Part shown: in pieces, positions 50,092 through 58,679 of the stretch
Layout of the letters: each line of letters opens with the position of its first letter
Numbering within the stretch: position 1 is the stretch's first letter
Assembly (NCBI GenBank): GCA_032051265.1
Contig: DAMBYU010000002.1
Coordinates: forward strand, 124,001-188,000
From: Dryocola sp032051265
GTDB taxonomy: Bacteria; Pseudomonadota; Gammaproteobacteria; Enterobacterales; Enterobacteriaceae
Direction: 5' to 3'
DNA: 64,000 nt
Position numbers and translations under genes: made by a program
The notes under the pieces: generated by a model
Seen by the model: only the letters and a program-made list of their open reading frames with translations
What the model was told of the DNA's origin: nothing
Databases searched by the model: none

Positions 50092-50337
50092 TCAAACCAG
50101 GTATGTTCCGGGTCTGCGAACGTTCACGTGCTGGTGGAGTTCGCGAAAATCAGCGGCGGAATCTTCTGCACTCTGACGGATTTCATCGCTGTCGGCCTGG
50201 TGGCGCAGCAAAACATCCGCATTTTTGACGATCAGAAACAGATGCCCGTGTGATTCAGCCGTACTCTGCCCCGAAAATAACGCAGCGCTTATCAGCAGCA
50301 AAATCGTGCCCGCTTTTCCCCGCATTTTTTTAACCAT
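50092..50337 (-). CDS. yncJ: YncJ-like small secreted protein
   Basis: 81 residues from ATG 50337 (a longer frame from 50352 is possible). A Sec signal peptide (MRGKAGTILLLISAALFSGQSTA) is followed by a short mature part, ESHGHLFLIVKNADVLLRH, QADSDEIRQSAEDSAADF and a C-terminal tail. The signal-sequence end (LFSGQ) and the RH.ADSDE..R..AE.SA pattern match E. coli YncJ. Function unknown. Convergent with frmA. Confidence 0.75.
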   Translation of the reverse strand: MVKKMRGKAGTILLLISAALFSGQSTAESHGHLFLIVKNADVLLRHQADSDEIRQSAEDSAADFRELHQHVNVRRPGTYLV

Positions 50338-50516
50338 TTTCCCGAACCTCATTAACGTGACGGACTCACTGTATAGTTAATTTCGGTTAGTTACTATTCG
50401 ATATTTAAAAAGAGAGCAAAAGATTTGTCAGCAGTGTAAAAGTGGCGAGAGTTGCAGTTTGGTTGATGAAGCGTTAAGCAAGGGGATGGCAAACAGCCGC
50501 GCTGACGGCAGTTTGC

Positions 50517-50846
50517 TTAATGAGCGACAGATTTTGAGAAAAGATTGATCACCAGCACGCCCAGAATAATCAGCGCCATACCCGCCAGCGCGGGCCAGTC
50601 CAGCTTCTGGCCGAGAAACAGCCATCCTACCGCGCCAATCAGCACGATGCCTGCGCCGGACCAGATAGCGTAAATCACCCCGGTTGGAATGGTGCGCATA
50701 GTCAGCGCAAGGCAATAAAAAGCCACGGCATAAAACACAATGGTCGCAACGCTTGGCCACAGGCGGCTAAACCCCTGCGAAAGCTTCAGCGAGGTGGTGG
50801 CAATCACTTCCGCAACGATAGCTATTATCAGCCAGGTGTAGGTCAT
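50517..50846 (-). CDS. SMR-family multidrug efflux protein (EmrE-like)
   Basis: 109 residues from ATG 50846, overlapping the TetR stop (ATGA). The longer frame to 50963 lies inside the TetR gene. Four membrane helices: MTYTWLIIAIVAEVIATTSLKLS with the essential membrane Glu14 of EmrE (IAEVIATTSLKLS), VFYAVAFYCLALTMRTIPTGVIYAIWSGAGIVLIG and IILGVLVINLFS. It works as an antiparallel dimer exchanging H+ for lipophilic cations or guanidinium-like substrates. The upstream TetR controls it. Confidence 0.93.
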   Translation of the reverse strand: MTYTWLIIAIVAEVIATTSLKLSQGFSRLWPSVATIVFYAVAFYCLALTMRTIPTGVIYAIWSGAGIVLIGAVGWLFLGQKLDWPALAGMALIILGVLVINLFSKSVAH

Positions 50847-51412
50847 TTCATTTTTTCCGTAAGCGTTATCAATTGGATTATGAGCGACTGGCGCTGTGCT
50901 TGCGTAATATTGTGATAGTCGCACAGGGTGGCAAACCACAGGCCATCTGCCGCCAGCCGACAAAGCAGCAGCTGCTGCGCAAACTCAGGCTCCGCATCGT
51001 CCTGGGGCAGGGCATGATTAATAAAGCGCGACCAGCTACTGCGCAGGGTAGGGTCGGCAAGCATCGCCGCAATCAATGCCCGGTTAATCGCCTTCTCTTC
51101 ATCCGGCATCATACGGCCACAGGCGTTCAGCCAGGCGCGCGTCGCGCGTCCGACGGGGTTGCTGTCGAGCGCCATACCGGCGTTAACTTCATCAATAAAC
51201 TGCTGCTGCAGATCGATAAATACCGCATTAATCAGCTCATTCTTGCTGGGAAAATGGTGCTGCAAACCGCCTTTGCTGATGCCGGTTCCTTTCACCACTT
51301 TATCCAGCGTCAGGCTGCCTAAGCCTTCCTCGGCAATAATTTTTGCCGCGTAGTCGAGCAACGCCTGCCGGAGCTGTTCTGGTGCCTTTGGGCGGTGGTG
51401 TGCCTGGGTCAT
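50843..51412 (-). CDS. TetR/AcrR-family repressor of the SMR pump
   Basis: 189 residues from ATG 51412; an in-frame TTG three codons upstream at 51421 is less likely. N-terminal helix-turn-helix with ITAEEGLGSLTLDKVVKGTGISKGGLQHHFPSKNELINAVF-type pattern (GISKGGLQHHFPSKNEL is the recognition helix/turn), then a TetR ligand-binding domain. It is immediately upstream of the SMR gene. The start is preceded by a near-perfect palindromic operator. Confidence 0.9.
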   Translation of the reverse strand: MTQAHHRPKAPEQLRQALLDYAAKIIAEEGLGSLTLDKVVKGTGISKGGLQHHFPSKNELINAVFIDLQQQFIDEVNAGMALDSNPVGRATRAWLNACGRMMPDEEKAINRALIAAMLADPTLRSSWSRFINHALPQDDAEPEFAQQLLLCRLAADGLWFATLCDYHNITQAQRQSLIIQLITLTEKMK

Positions 51413-51416
51413 TGTT

Positions 51417-51440
51417 AACAATCCGTCTGGATGGATTGTT
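51417..51440 (-). promoter_or_regulatory. TetR-type operator before the tetR-smr genes
   Basis: A 24-bp palindrome matching at 20/24 positions, with perfect 8-bp arms AACAATCC and GGATTGTT, begins five bases upstream of the TetR start codon. Position and form fit autoregulation of the tetR-smr operon. Confidence 0.7.
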
Positions 51441-51743
51441 GCATGGTAGCGATAAAGCTGATGCGCTGCAAGCCATTAGCCGGGCGATATTTATATGAAC
51501 TGATACTAATTCTCTTTTGCCGATCATTAATTTTTATAAATGATTTAATTGCAGCTTTATAAACTGGCAATTTCGGTAAATCAAAGCATCATTGAATTGT
51601 AAATTGCCGCTTATTGTACGTGATATTCTTTTATGATCGGCGCGCTTCCATTATGATACGGGTAACATCCGGAGCCTGTATCGCCTCGACAGCTCAGCTC
51701 CGCTTGGAAAGTGATTTTGATTTGCATCATCTCCGGGGCAGAT
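51441..51743 (+). other. Intergenic region before nfrB
   Basis: An AT-rich stretch of 303 bases between the divergent tetR and nfrB. A TATGAT near 51654 is a possible -10 box, giving an nfrB leader of about 80 bases; no convincing -35 was seen. No ORF, RNA gene or riboswitch was recognised here. Confidence 0.4.
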
Positions 51744-53969
51744 ATGGATTGGCTTGTCGATTATTTCTCTACTTACCTTTATGGATTGAAAGTCATCGCC
51801 ATTATTCTGGCGATACTTATGCTTATCAGCGGCATAGACGATCTTTTTATCGATATAGTCTATTGGGCGCGTCGCGCCTGGCGGGCCAACACCGTATATC
51901 GTAAGAATGCCTACTTAGATTATAAGCAGCTTTATAAACCGCAAGAAAAAGCGCTGGCGATCATGGTGCCTGCGTGGAATGAAACCGGCGTCATTGGTAA
52001 TATGGCGTCGCTGGCGGCAAATACGCTGGACTATGAAAATTATCATATTTTTGTCGTTACCTATCCCAATGACCCGGCCACGCAGCGCGATGTGGATGAG
52101 GTATGCGCGCTGTTTCCCAACGTGCATAAAGTTGTCTGTGCCCGTCCGGGCCCTACCAGCAAAGCAGACTGCCTGAACAATATTCTTGATGCGATTTTAC
52201 AGTTTGAACGTAATGCAAAATTTAGCTTCTCCGGCTTTATTCTTCACGATGCGGAAGACGTTATTTCGCCGCTGGAGCTGCGCCTGTTTAACTACCTGGT
52301 CGCGCGTAAAGATCTCATCCAGATCCCCGTATACCCCTTCGAGCGTAAATGGACGCACTTCACAAGCCTGAGCTATCTGGACGAGTTTTCCGAGCTGCAT
52401 GGCAAAGATGTACCGGTGCGCGAAGCGCTTGCAGGGCAGGTGCCGAGCGCCGGCGTAGGCACCTGTTTTAGTCGAAGAGCCATCCTGGCGCTGATGGCCG
52501 ATGGTGACGGTATCGCTTTTGACGAGCAAAGCCTGACGGAAGACTATGATATTGGCTTCCGTCTGCGTCAGAAAGGGATGGAGGAGATCTTCTGCCGCTT
52601 CCCGGTGATTAACGTTGACGAAACGAAATCAGTCTCCTTTGGACAGCGGGCCAGAACTGTGAATGTTATCTGCGTGCGGGAATATTTTCCCGATACTTTC
52701 ACTACGGCGGTGCGGCAGAAATCGCGCTGGATAATCGGTATCGTTTTTCAGGGCTTCAAAACGCACCGCTGGAGCAGCAGCGCGATCCTCAATTATTTCC
52801 TGTGGCGTGACCGTAAAGGCGTCATCGCCAACTTTCTTAGCTTCGCCGCCATGCTGGTGATGTTGCAACTGCTGGCGCTGATGGTTTATCAGCATACGGT
52901 GGAGGGCGCCTGGCAGTTTCTGTCGATTTTTGTCGGCGGCGCGTGGCTCACTACGCTGCTGTGGATCAACTTCTTCCTGATGGCCAACCGCATCGTACAG
53001 CGCATTATCTTCGTCACGGCATACTACGGCTTGTTGCAGGGGGTAATGGCTATCCCGCGCCTGTTCTGGGGCAATCTGATCAACTTTATGGCTAACTGGC
53101 GTGCTATTCGTCAGGTTGTGCAGCATGGCGATCCGCGACGCGTAGCATGGGATAAAACCACGCACGACTTCCCAACGGTGAAGATCGGTCGCGCCTTACG
53201 CCCCCTGGGGCAGATTCTGGTTGAGCGCGGCGCTATCACTCCTTCAGATCTGGAAGATGTTCTGAGCAACCGCATACCGGGATTAAAACTGGGCGGTTGT
53301 ATGGTGCATCGCGGCTTAATAAACCCGCAGCAACTGGCGCAGGCGCTGGCGGAACAGGCAAGCGTGCCTATGGAGCCCATTGATTTTTGCGAGCTTGATC
53401 CGACGTTAATTCACGCTATTCCGGCAAAAATAGCCTTACATTACGCCGTACTGCCAGTAAGGCAGGCAGAAGGCGTGCTAATTTTCGCCAGCGAAAGCGC
53501 AATCGATCCGGTATCGCTTGCCGCGCTGTCACGTAAAGTGAAGAGCAATGTTCGCTATGTGATCGTACCTCGTGGTCAGGTGGTCGTCGGGCTTCGTTAC
53601 TGGTATGGCCAACAGCAGATTAAGGAAAAACAGCAGCTGCTGGAAAGCACCGTTAAAGCGGGATACTTAACGAAAAGCCAGGCCAGCAGGGTGTGGGAAG
53701 AGTATGTCGCCGGACAGATCTTTTTTGCCGAAGTGCTGCTCGGTGAACATCAGCTTAATGACGCGGTGCTAAGAGCCGTCCTGCTGCGCTATGAGCACAG
53801 CGACATGTTATTTGGCGAGTTTATGGTGAAGGAGGGCGTGGTCAGCCAGCAGGCCGTAGATGACGCGCTGGCCCGGCAGAAAAAGCTTCAGCCATCGTTA
53901 AAAAGCCTGCTGCAAAAAGCGGGCGTCGGCAGCCTGCAACTGGCATGTCTGGCGGGAGAAGGAGCATGA
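51744..53969 (+). CDS. nfrB: NfrB, c-di-GMP-responsive glycosyltransferase of the N4-receptor exopolysaccharide system
   Basis: 741 residues from ATG 51744, very similar to E. coli NfrB (745). N-terminal membrane segments (about 10-45), then a GT2 domain: LAIMVPAWNETGVIGN, ARPGPTSKADCLNN, FILHDAEDVISP, AGQVPSAGVGTCFSRRA, LTEDYDIGFRL and QKSRWIIG. More membrane helices follow (about 360-450), then a C-terminal MshEN-type domain (RPLGQILVERGAITPSDLEDVLSNR and LGGCMVHRGLINPQQLAQAL), which binds c-di-GMP. In E. coli NfrB makes and exports poly-N-acetylmannosamine, the N4 receptor, with NfrA. Overlaps nfrA (ATGA). Confidence 0.95.
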   Translation: MDWLVDYFSTYLYGLKVIAIILAILMLISGIDDLFIDIVYWARRAWRANTVYRKNAYLDYKQLYKPQEKALAIMVPAWNETGVIGNMASLAANTLDYENYHIFVVTYPNDPATQRDVDEVCALFPNVHKVVCARPGPTSKADCLNNILDAILQFERNAKFSFSGFILHDAEDVISPLELRLFNYLVARKDLIQIPVYPFERKWTHFTSLSYLDEFSELHGKDVPVREALAGQVPSAGVGTCFSRRAILALMADGDGIAFDEQSLTEDYDIGFRLRQKGMEEIFCRFPVINVDETKSVSFGQRARTVNVICVREYFPDTFTTAVRQKSRWIIGIVFQGFKTHRWSSSAILNYFLWRDRKGVIANFLSFAAMLVMLQLLALMVYQHTVEGAWQFLSIFVGGAWLTTLLWINFFLMANRIVQRIIFVTAYYGLLQGVMAIPRLFWGNLINFMANWRAIRQVVQHGDPRRVAWDKTTHDFPTVKIGRALRPLGQILVERGAITPSDLEDVLSNRIPGLKLGGCMVHRGLINPQQLAQALAEQASVPMEPIDFCELDPTLIHAIPAKIALHYAVLPVRQAEGVLIFASESAIDPVSLAALSRKVKSNVRYVIVPRGQVVVGLRYWYGQQQIKEKQQLLESTVKAGYLTKSQASRVWEEYVAGQIFFAEVLLGEHQLNDAVLRAVLLRYEHSDMLFGEFMVKEGVVSQQAVDDALARQKKLQPSLKSLLQKAGVGSLQLACLAGEGA

Positions 53970-56617
53970 ATGCCCGCCTGGCTCCGCTCGCCGCGCTGAT
54001 GTGCGGCGTGCTTATTTCACTCCCGACCAGCGCTGCGCAGGAAACCCCGCAACAGCAGCTGGGCCTTAACGATTACCGCTACTTTAAGGTCTATCCGCAC
54101 CTGGCGCGTGCGCAACAGGCCCTGAAGGAAAATAATGAGGCGCGAGCAGTCGCAAGCTTTCAGCACGCGCATGAAATGGCACCGGAAAGCGTGCAGATAA
54201 CGCTATGGCTTGCCGAAGCATATCGTCATTTTGGGCGCGATAATAAAGCGCGAGCGCTGCTTGATGAGCAACTGCGTAAAACGCCGGCGGATAAAAACGT
54301 ACGTCTGGCGCGCGACGTTATTCCCGTACCGGAGCAGAAGGTGGAAACCACCGCCGCTTTACAGGCGCTGCAAAACCTATGCGATATCAACCCTTCGATT
54401 CAGTGCCGCAGTGAAGTGATGCGGCATGCTTTAAAACTGTCGCAGCTTGATGTGGCAAAAGCACAGCTCTCAGACGGGGACTTTCGCCATTCCGCGCAGG
54501 GACGAGCCCTCGTCAACGAGCTTGCGCAAAGAGCGATTTTCCTGCAGCAATGGCAAATTGCCGATCGGAGTTTCGCCTTGCTTGATGAACAGCAAACGCT
54601 CAGCGAAGCGCAGTATCAGCAGTGGTTCGCTATTTTGCTCTTAATGCAGCGCGATGAGCGAATCCTCGATTTACAAAGCCAGGGCGTAATGAATACGCCA
54701 GCCATGCAGCTGGCCTACGCCCGTTCGCTGGCCCAACGTGATGCGATTAAGCCTCTGCAACGCTACCTGGCCCGGCGGCATCCCGGCTTTGAAAACGCGA
54801 GCGAAGAGCATAGCTGGCTGCAATTATTAGCCACTTACAGCGAAGATCCGGGAAAAGCCGTGGCGAGCCGGGAGATAAAATATCCACAGAACAGCCAATA
54901 TTTACTGGCGACGCTGCTGCCTGTTCGTATGCAAAAAAAGGACTGGCAGGGCGCGTCGGAGCTGCTAAATAAGTTTCCGCAGCACGAAGTGCTGGCACAA
55001 CGCCTCGAGCTGAGTCTGGCCCGCAAAAATCGCAAGCAGAGCGTGCAGATTATCGGGCAAATTAGCCAGAGCAAAACGCTGTCTGCTCCTGAACTGGAAC
55101 GATACAGTTTTCATCTGGTGAACTTAGGCGAAGGCCGTGCCGCCAGCAAACTGCTGCTTAAATACTGGCCTTTCGCGCAGGCCGGGCGCCTGCAAAAAAC
55201 GCTCAGCGACAGGCTTTACTCGCTGCTGCTGGCACATCCCGAGTGGCTTTCCGCAGCTGATAAAGATCGCCTTGCGCAGCCGCTGCCCACGGCCGAACTG
55301 CGTATGCAGCAGGCACGTTTGTTCCAGGGCCAGGAAAACTGCGAGGCCGTGATTAATGTGCTGGGTGATTTTGCACAGGATTATGATGCGCAAAGCTGGT
55401 CGCATCTCGCAGCATGCTATCAGCAAACTGCGCCGGGGCTGGCACTCTATGCCGCGCAGCGTGCCGTTGCGCGAGATCCCGCCCCTTATTACCAGCGCCA
55501 GGCCGCTTACCTTGCTGCCGCAACGGAAGAGGACGATACAGCCGCCCCGCAACAGGACGACGCGGAAAAAGGCTTTGCGTTACTGCATAAAAATGACATT
55601 GCAGGGGCGCGCAACGCCTTTGAAAAAGCTCGCAGAATCAGCCCTGATTCGCCGGAACTTCTGCGCCAGCTCGTTTATGTAAACCAGCGGCTGGATGACA
55701 AACCCCAGACGCGTCGCTACAGCGAACGGGTGATCGATGACATCGACATCGCCACCGCGCCGCGACAGGGCCTGACGGATGAGCAGAAGAACGAACGCTT
55801 TGCCTTCCGCCGCGTTAATGAAGATACCGCACGCCGCTGGACGTTCTCTTTCGACAGCTCCTCTGGCCTGACAAAAAGCTCCGCTAACAGCAGCGGTTCC
55901 GATCCAAACGCGCCTCGCGATAAAAACAATCGCAGCTATGGCCAGGCCGAAGCTGAATACCGCGTTGGGCATAACCAGATCCTGCAAGGCGATCTACTCT
56001 CCGTTTATGGCCGTCTCTTTGCCGGCAGCGGCGGACACACCAACATCGCACCGATTTACCAGCCAACGCTGGGCGCAGGCGTGCGCTGGAAACCGCTGCA
56101 TGAGCAGACAATCTTGCTGGCGGTGGAACAGCAGGTGCCTCTCGATCGCCATGAGTCAAAAGCCGATCTGATGCTGCGCGCCAGCGCTTCATTCTTTAAT
56201 GACGGCAAATACAGCGACGAATGGCATCCCGTCGGCAGCGGCTGGTTTGCCCGCAACCTTTATCTGGATGCCGCGCATTACGTAAAGCAGGATTATCAGC
56301 TTTATACCGCAGATTATCGCGTGAGCTGGCATCATAAACTCAGCGATCGGCAAACGCTCGAGCCGTATGCTCATGTGCAATACAACGCCACGACAAATAC
56401 GCCTTATTACGAAGATGGCGAGAAGTACCGGCTCTACCGGGACGCTACGCTTGAAGGAGTTGGGGTGCGGTTAAACCACTGGTTTGGTGAAACGCATTAC
56501 GAAGCCTTCCCGCACAAAGCGAGCGTGGGGCTTGAGTATCAGCATATTTCCGGCGGCCACCATCTCGAAACGGATTCAAAAAACAGCCTTTTTCTGACGC
56601 TGGGAGTGCGCTGGTAG
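53966..56617 (+). CDS. nfrA: NfrA, outer-membrane TPR/beta-barrel exporter of the N4-receptor polysaccharide
   Basis: 883 residues from ATG 53966 (GGAG just before it); shorter than E. coli NfrA (about 990). A Sec signal peptide (RLAPLAALMCGVLISLPTSA) begins it. The bulk is TPR-like helical repeats, for example YPHLARAQQALKENNEARAVASFQHAHEMAPESVQITLWLAEAY. The last about 240 residues form an outer-membrane beta-barrel with alternating strands ending in LFLTLGVRW (terminal aromatic). It is the receptor/exporter for N4 phage adsorption and polymer export. The stop shares one base with the next gene. Confidence 0.93.
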   Translation: MNARLAPLAALMCGVLISLPTSAAQETPQQQLGLNDYRYFKVYPHLARAQQALKENNEARAVASFQHAHEMAPESVQITLWLAEAYRHFGRDNKARALLDEQLRKTPADKNVRLARDVIPVPEQKVETTAALQALQNLCDINPSIQCRSEVMRHALKLSQLDVAKAQLSDGDFRHSAQGRALVNELAQRAIFLQQWQIADRSFALLDEQQTLSEAQYQQWFAILLLMQRDERILDLQSQGVMNTPAMQLAYARSLAQRDAIKPLQRYLARRHPGFENASEEHSWLQLLATYSEDPGKAVASREIKYPQNSQYLLATLLPVRMQKKDWQGASELLNKFPQHEVLAQRLELSLARKNRKQSVQIIGQISQSKTLSAPELERYSFHLVNLGEGRAASKLLLKYWPFAQAGRLQKTLSDRLYSLLLAHPEWLSAADKDRLAQPLPTAELRMQQARLFQGQENCEAVINVLGDFAQDYDAQSWSHLAACYQQTAPGLALYAAQRAVARDPAPYYQRQAAYLAAATEEDDTAAPQQDDAEKGFALLHKNDIAGARNAFEKARRISPDSPELLRQLVYVNQRLDDKPQTRRYSERVIDDIDIATAPRQGLTDEQKNERFAFRRVNEDTARRWTFSFDSSSGLTKSSANSSGSDPNAPRDKNNRSYGQAEAEYRVGHNQILQGDLLSVYGRLFAGSGGHTNIAPIYQPTLGAGVRWKPLHEQTILLAVEQQVPLDRHESKADLMLRASASFFNDGKYSDEWHPVGSGWFARNLYLDAAHYVKQDYQLYTADYRVSWHHKLSDRQTLEPYAHVQYNATTNTPYYEDGEKYRLYRDATLEGVGVRLNHWFGETHYEAFPHKASVGLEYQHISGGHHLETDSKNSLFLTLGVRW

Positions 56618-57492
56618 TGAATATTTTTCTTTCAATGCTTTTCGCAGCTACGCTGCTGATTTCGCCACTGGCGCAGGCGATGAATGCCGTGATGTATCAA
56701 CCACAGCTACGCGATATAGCGATGAGCGATACGCAGTGGCAGACCATGCTGCAACAGTTAAAAATGCAGGGAATCGACACGCTGGTGCTGCAATGGAGTC
56801 GCTACGGCGAAGCCTTTGGCGACGGTGAATCCCGCACCTGGCTTGAACATAAAGCGGCGTTAGCGGCAGAAAACAACCTGAAACTGGTGGTCGGTCTGGC
56901 GGCAGACGAGCGCTTTTTCGAACGCCAGAAACAGCCGTATGCGGCGCGAGTAAACTACCTTAATCGTCTGCGCGCCGATGATACCGCCGTCGCCAGACGT
57001 TGGGTTGCGGCGCTGGGTAAGGCTAAAATTGCCGGCTGGTATATCAGCAGTGAACTCGACGATCTTCACTGGCGCACCCCGCAGATGCAGCAGGCAGCGC
57101 TTGACTGGCTGACCAACACGCGGCTGTCGCTTGCACAAGTTGCGGATAAACCGGTTGCCGTGAGCAGTTTCTTTGCCGGAAACATGGCGCCTGATGCCTG
57201 GGCAAAATGGATCGCCACGCTCGGCGACAGCGGTGTAAAAGTCTGGGTGCAGGACGGGGCAGGGACACAAACGCTGCCGCCCGCAGCGAGAGAGCTGTAT
57301 CTGAAAGCACCATCGTCCGGCCAGATTGTCGAGCTATTCCGCCAGGATAAACAGCGGATGGCTTTTAACGCCTTGCCGCTTCCTGTTTCTGAACAGCGTC
57401 AGCGGCTGGCGGCCCCGGTGCCTGCCGGGCAGGAGAGAATTTTCTTCTCACTGCGCTATATGGCTATCGCTGAAGGGATATTGCAGCGCTGA
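56617..57492 (+). CDS. ybcH: YbcH-like periplasmic DUF4434 protein
   Basis: 291 residues starting with GTG at 56617, sharing its first base with the nfrA stop. A signal peptide (MNIFLSMLFAATLLISPLAQA) is followed by a glycoside-hydrolase-like TIM-barrel domain of the DUF4434 family: GIDTLVLQWSRYG, LKLVVGLAADERFF, AGWYISSELDDLHW and VWVQDGAGT. E. coli ybcH adjoins nfrA. The fold and position suggest an exported enzyme that trims or handles the NfrB polysaccharide; unproven. Confidence 0.88.
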   Translation: MNIFLSMLFAATLLISPLAQAMNAVMYQPQLRDIAMSDTQWQTMLQQLKMQGIDTLVLQWSRYGEAFGDGESRTWLEHKAALAAENNLKLVVGLAADERFFERQKQPYAARVNYLNRLRADDTAVARRWVAALGKAKIAGWYISSELDDLHWRTPQMQQAALDWLTNTRLSLAQVADKPVAVSSFFAGNMAPDAWAKWIATLGDSGVKVWVQDGAGTQTLPPAARELYLKAPSSGQIVELFRQDKQRMAFNALPLPVSEQRQRLAAPVPAGQERIFFSLRYMAIAEGILQR

Positions 57493-57498
57493 GATGTA

Positions 57499-57527
57499 GG
57501 GTGGATAAGCGCGAACGCCATCCACCC
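57499..57527 (+). repeat. REP-like palindromic element
   Basis: GGGTGGAT (57499-57506) and ATCCACCC (57520-57527) enclose a GC-rich 13-base loop with the sequence AAGCGCGAACGCC. It is a diverged copy of the REP-like element at 2786-2823, in the opposite orientation. Between convergent ybcH and the oxidase mini-subunit gene. Confidence 0.55.
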
Positions 57528-57537
57528 TTAATACTGC

Positions 57538-57666
57538 TCAGGACTTTAAGCCTGCGGCATTCATCAGCAGCCGGAACACCATGCTCACCGCGGCCAGCGC
57601 CAGCACGCTGCCGCCCCATAACAGCACCAACCACATCAGACGCTTACTTGTTTGCTTTATTTTCAT
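57538..57666 (-). CDS. DUF2474 small membrane subunit of the bd-type oxidase
   Basis: 42 residues, starting with ATG 57666 that overlaps the subunit II stop (ATGA). The sequence is one membrane helix (LMWLVLLWGGSVLALAAVSM) with a basic N-terminus (MKIKQTSKR). This is the DUF2474 family found after cioAB genes, analogous in size and position to CydX. It probably stabilises the oxidase. Confidence 0.85.
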   Translation of the reverse strand: MKIKQTSKRLMWLVLLWGGSVLALAAVSMVFRLLMNAAGLKS

Positions 57667-58679
57667 CAATGATAGCCCTCCCCGTGCTGCACTTTGCCGC
57701 GGAACACGTAATAGCTCCAGAAGGTGTAGACCAGAATTACCGGGATAATAAACAGCGCGCCAATCAGCATAAAGCCCTGGCTTTGCGGCGGCGCTGCCGC
57801 CTGCCACAGCGTAACGGCAGGCGGAATGATATGTGGCCAGATGCTGATGCCCAGGCCGCTAAAGCCCAGGAATATCAGCACCAGCGTCAGCACGAACGGC
57901 GTGCTGTGCAGGCTGGTTTTTGAGCTCGTACTTTTCCACAACCAGACGCTGCACACCAGCACCAGCACAGGAACCGGCAGCAGCCAGAACAGATTTGGCA
58001 GGCTAAACCAGCGGGTGGCGATTTGCGCATGGGTAAGCGGCGTCCAGACGCTGATAATGGCGATGATAACCAGCAGCGCCAGCAGCAGCGGCTTTAACAG
58101 TTCGCGCATTTTAGCCAGTAAAGGTTCTTCGCTTTTCATCACCAGCCAGCTTGCGCCAAGCAGGGCATAGGCCACAACCAGCCCCAGGCCGCAGAAGAGA
58201 TTAAAAGGCGTCAGCCAGTCAAGCTGCGTTCCCGCAAAGGTGCGTCCCTCAACGGGGAAACCTGAAATAACCGCCCCGACGGCGATGCCCTGGCAGAAAG
58301 TTGCCAGGATCGATCCGCTAAGAAACGCCTTATCCCAGAACGGGCGATGCGCAGGCGTTGCTTTAAAGCGAAACTCGAAGGCCACGCCGCGGAAAATCAG
58401 GCCGATAAGCATCAGCGTAAGCGGAATCGTCAGCGCATCAACAATCACCGCATAGGCCAGCGGGAAGGCGCCGAACAGCCCGGCCCCGCCGAGAACCAGC
58501 CAGGTTTCATTGCCGTCCCAGACCGGCGCGACGCTGTTCACCATCACATCGCGATCTTCATTATGACGAATGAAGGGGAACAGGATACCGATGCCTAAAT
58601 CGAAACCGTCCATCACGATATACATCAGCGTGGAAAAGACGATGATCACAAACCAGATAATGGAAAGATCGATGCCCAT
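57666..58679 (-). CDS. Cyanide-insensitive cytochrome bd-type oxidase subunit II (CioB-like)
   Basis: 337 residues, about eight membrane helices. Conserved N-terminus LSIIWFVIIVFSTLMYIVMDGFDLGIGILFPF, VAPVWDGNETWLVLGGAGLFGAFPLAYA, PVEGRTFAG and SYYVFRGKVQ. Subunit II of the CydB/AppC type. Coupled to subunit I by a one-base overlap. Works with CioA in the inner membrane to reduce oxygen using quinol. Confidence 0.95.
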   Translation of the reverse strand: MGIDLSIIWFVIIVFSTLMYIVMDGFDLGIGILFPFIRHNEDRDVMVNSVAPVWDGNETWLVLGGAGLFGAFPLAYAVIVDALTIPLTLMLIGLIFRGVAFEFRFKATPAHRPFWDKAFLSGSILATFCQGIAVGAVISGFPVEGRTFAGTQLDWLTPFNLFCGLGLVVAYALLGASWLVMKSEEPLLAKMRELLKPLLLALLVIIAIISVWTPLTHAQIATRWFSLPNLFWLLPVPVLVLVCSVWLWKSTSSKTSLHSTPFVLTLVLIFLGFSGLGISIWPHIIPPAVTLWQAAAPPQSQGFMLIGALFIIPVILVYTFWSYYVFRGKVQHGEGYH

